NCBI GenBank assembly: GCA_023248615.1
Contig: JAHFEI010000060.1
Coordinates: forward strand, 2,933 to 9,640
Length of the DNA stretch: 6,708 bases
Reading direction: 5' to 3'
Origin: Nitrospinales bacterium
Lineage (GTDB): Bacteria > Nitrospinota_A > UBA7883 > JACRGQ01
In this document: piece after piece, positions 6,000 to 6,708 of the stretch
How positions within the stretch are numbered: the stretch's first letter is position 1
Layout: each line of letters starts with the position of its first letter
Notes under the pieces: generated by a model
The model's input: the letters and a program-made list of their open reading frames with translations, nothing else
What the model was told of the DNA's origin: nothing
Databases searched by the model: none
Made by a program: the position numbers and the translations under genes

Positions 6000-6662
6000 A
6001 TGAGCATGTTCCTCGGCCCAATACACTACATGATGTTTGGCAAGATAAAGAACGCTGCGGACAGGTCGCGCGAGATAATAAAAACTTTCAATGCGAAATA
6101 TCCCGCAGAAACCGCCGAGGTAGTGAAAGCGGCGTTGCCGGATGGCGCCGTGGATTTCGGAACCAGCACATTGGATGAGATATTGGGCGATAACCCGATA
6201 CACCACTTCCTGCAATCGCTTATCGATTCGGTGGAAGTTGCGGAGGCGGCGCTTGTGACCGCGCTTTTGTACCGCTTCCCGGACGATGGGGAGAAGCTGT
6301 TGGCAAAGGCGTTCTACGAGCATGGCCGCAAGACCTGCGAGAAGGCGCTGGGCGGGAAACCGGCAACATCGCCATTGGGCGCTTTCCAGCAGATAATGGG
6401 TACCCAGTACCTGGAAGGTATGCCGTGTGACCAGGTAAGCTCTTTTAAGATGAAGGGGCAGAATCTGCTGGAAGTAGGGCATAGCGACTGCCTGCACCGG
6501 GCAAAATGGGAAGAGGCTGGCGCACCCACGCATACTATGTGCGCGTTGCTGGACCAGTGGGCGCTGGGTTGCGCAAATGCAATCGACCCAAAGATAACGC
6601 TGGTACGGAGCGCGGCCATTGTCAACGGCACCACCGAGTGCAGTTGCCAGGTAACCGCCTAG
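6000..6662 (+). CDS. Cysteine-rich protein resembling the L-2-amino-thiazoline-4-carboxylate hydrolase family
   Basis: This gene encodes 220 residues with no signal peptide or membrane segment, so it is probably cytoplasmic. The N-terminus MSMFLGPIHYMMFGKI is followed by a mostly helical domain. The C-terminal third has the arrangement I associate with the ATC hydrolase family (PF14196): H161-SDC164, C181-ALLDQWALGC191, NAIDPKITLVRS with a basic residue, and the closing G-TTEC214-SC216 strand. In characterised members the family hydrolyses a cyclic cysteine precursor, but most anaerobe homologues are uncharacterised, and here a redox or ligand-binding role is equally possible. Seven cysteines in all (113, 143, 164, 181, 191, 214, 216) could bind metal or form disulfides. 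The start ATG at 6000 has AAGGAG 7 nt upstream that overlaps the previous gene's stop, so it is the second gene of the DUF1858 operon and likely its functional partner. The gene call is secure; the family is moderate. Confidence 0.85.
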   Translation: MSMFLGPIHYMMFGKIKNAADRSREIIKTFNAKYPAETAEVVKAALPDGAVDFGTSTLDEILGDNPIHHFLQSLIDSVEVAEAALVTALLYRFPDDGEKLLAKAFYEHGRKTCEKALGGKPATSPLGAFQQIMGTQYLEGMPCDQVSSFKMKGQNLLEVGHSDCLHRAKWEEAGAPTHTMCALLDQWALGCANAIDPKITLVRSAAIVNGTTECSCQVTA

Positions 6663-6687
6663 AGCATTTTAATTTATCATGCGTACG
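6659..6687 (+). repeat. Dispersed 29 bp repeat, copy B, overlapping the last stop codon
   Basis: This copy has the same 14-base core CTAGAGCATTTTAA as copy A at 1044 and 24 of 29 identities overall, again starting inside the TAG stop codon. No hairpin is visible in the remaining 21 bases of the window. Confidence 0.6.
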
Positions 6688-6708
6688 AACACTTGCTTCT
6701 CTGCATTC

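Overview
The window looks like chromosomal DNA from a Gram-negative (two-membrane) bacterium of moderate GC content. Two predicted lipoproteins with outer-membrane-type signals, a DciA-type replication factor and DUF1858 redox domains point to a Desulfobacterota, Nitrospirota or Nitrospinota-like lineage. That placement is inferred from gene content, and the sequence alone does not fix the taxon. There are no RNA genes, transposases, phage genes or CRISPR arrays.

Layout. Bases 1-1047 (+) hold the C-terminal part of a hybrid histidine kinase with a receiver domain, cut by the window edge. It converges on a minus-strand block across a 184 bp gap containing a nested stem-loop repeat. The minus-strand block, read from 4195 down to 1232, is a 745-codon ORF followed by a LolB-like outer-membrane lipoprotein. 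The ORF joins a DciA/DUF721 domain in frame to a TPR-repeat lipoprotein. A non-coding stretch with a perfect 20 bp palindrome separates this block from a 64-codon minus-strand gene for a SAP/Rho_N-like small protein with four cysteines. From that gene a 344 bp intergenic region leads divergently into a two-gene plus-strand operon (4999-6662). Its first gene encodes a four-helix, histidine-rich membrane protein fused to two DUF1858 domains. Its second encodes a cysteine-rich soluble protein resembling the L-2-amino-thiazoline-4-carboxylate hydrolase family.

How the genes may work together. The TPR lipoprotein and LolB-like gene probably act in outer-membrane or envelope biogenesis, because TPR lipoprotein next to LolB-like lipoprotein is a familiar pairing. 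The 4999-6662 pair looks like an undescribed membrane redox module: a possible heme-binding membrane anchor, a thiol (CxxC) domain and a partner with seven cysteines. An FNR/CRP-like dyad and 12 bp direct repeats lie upstream of it.

Most worth a second look are the in-frame DciA/lipoprotein junction, which is topologically contradictory as a single protein, the 4999-6662 redox pair, and a 29 bp repeat that supplies the stop codon of two unrelated genes at 1044 and 6659.
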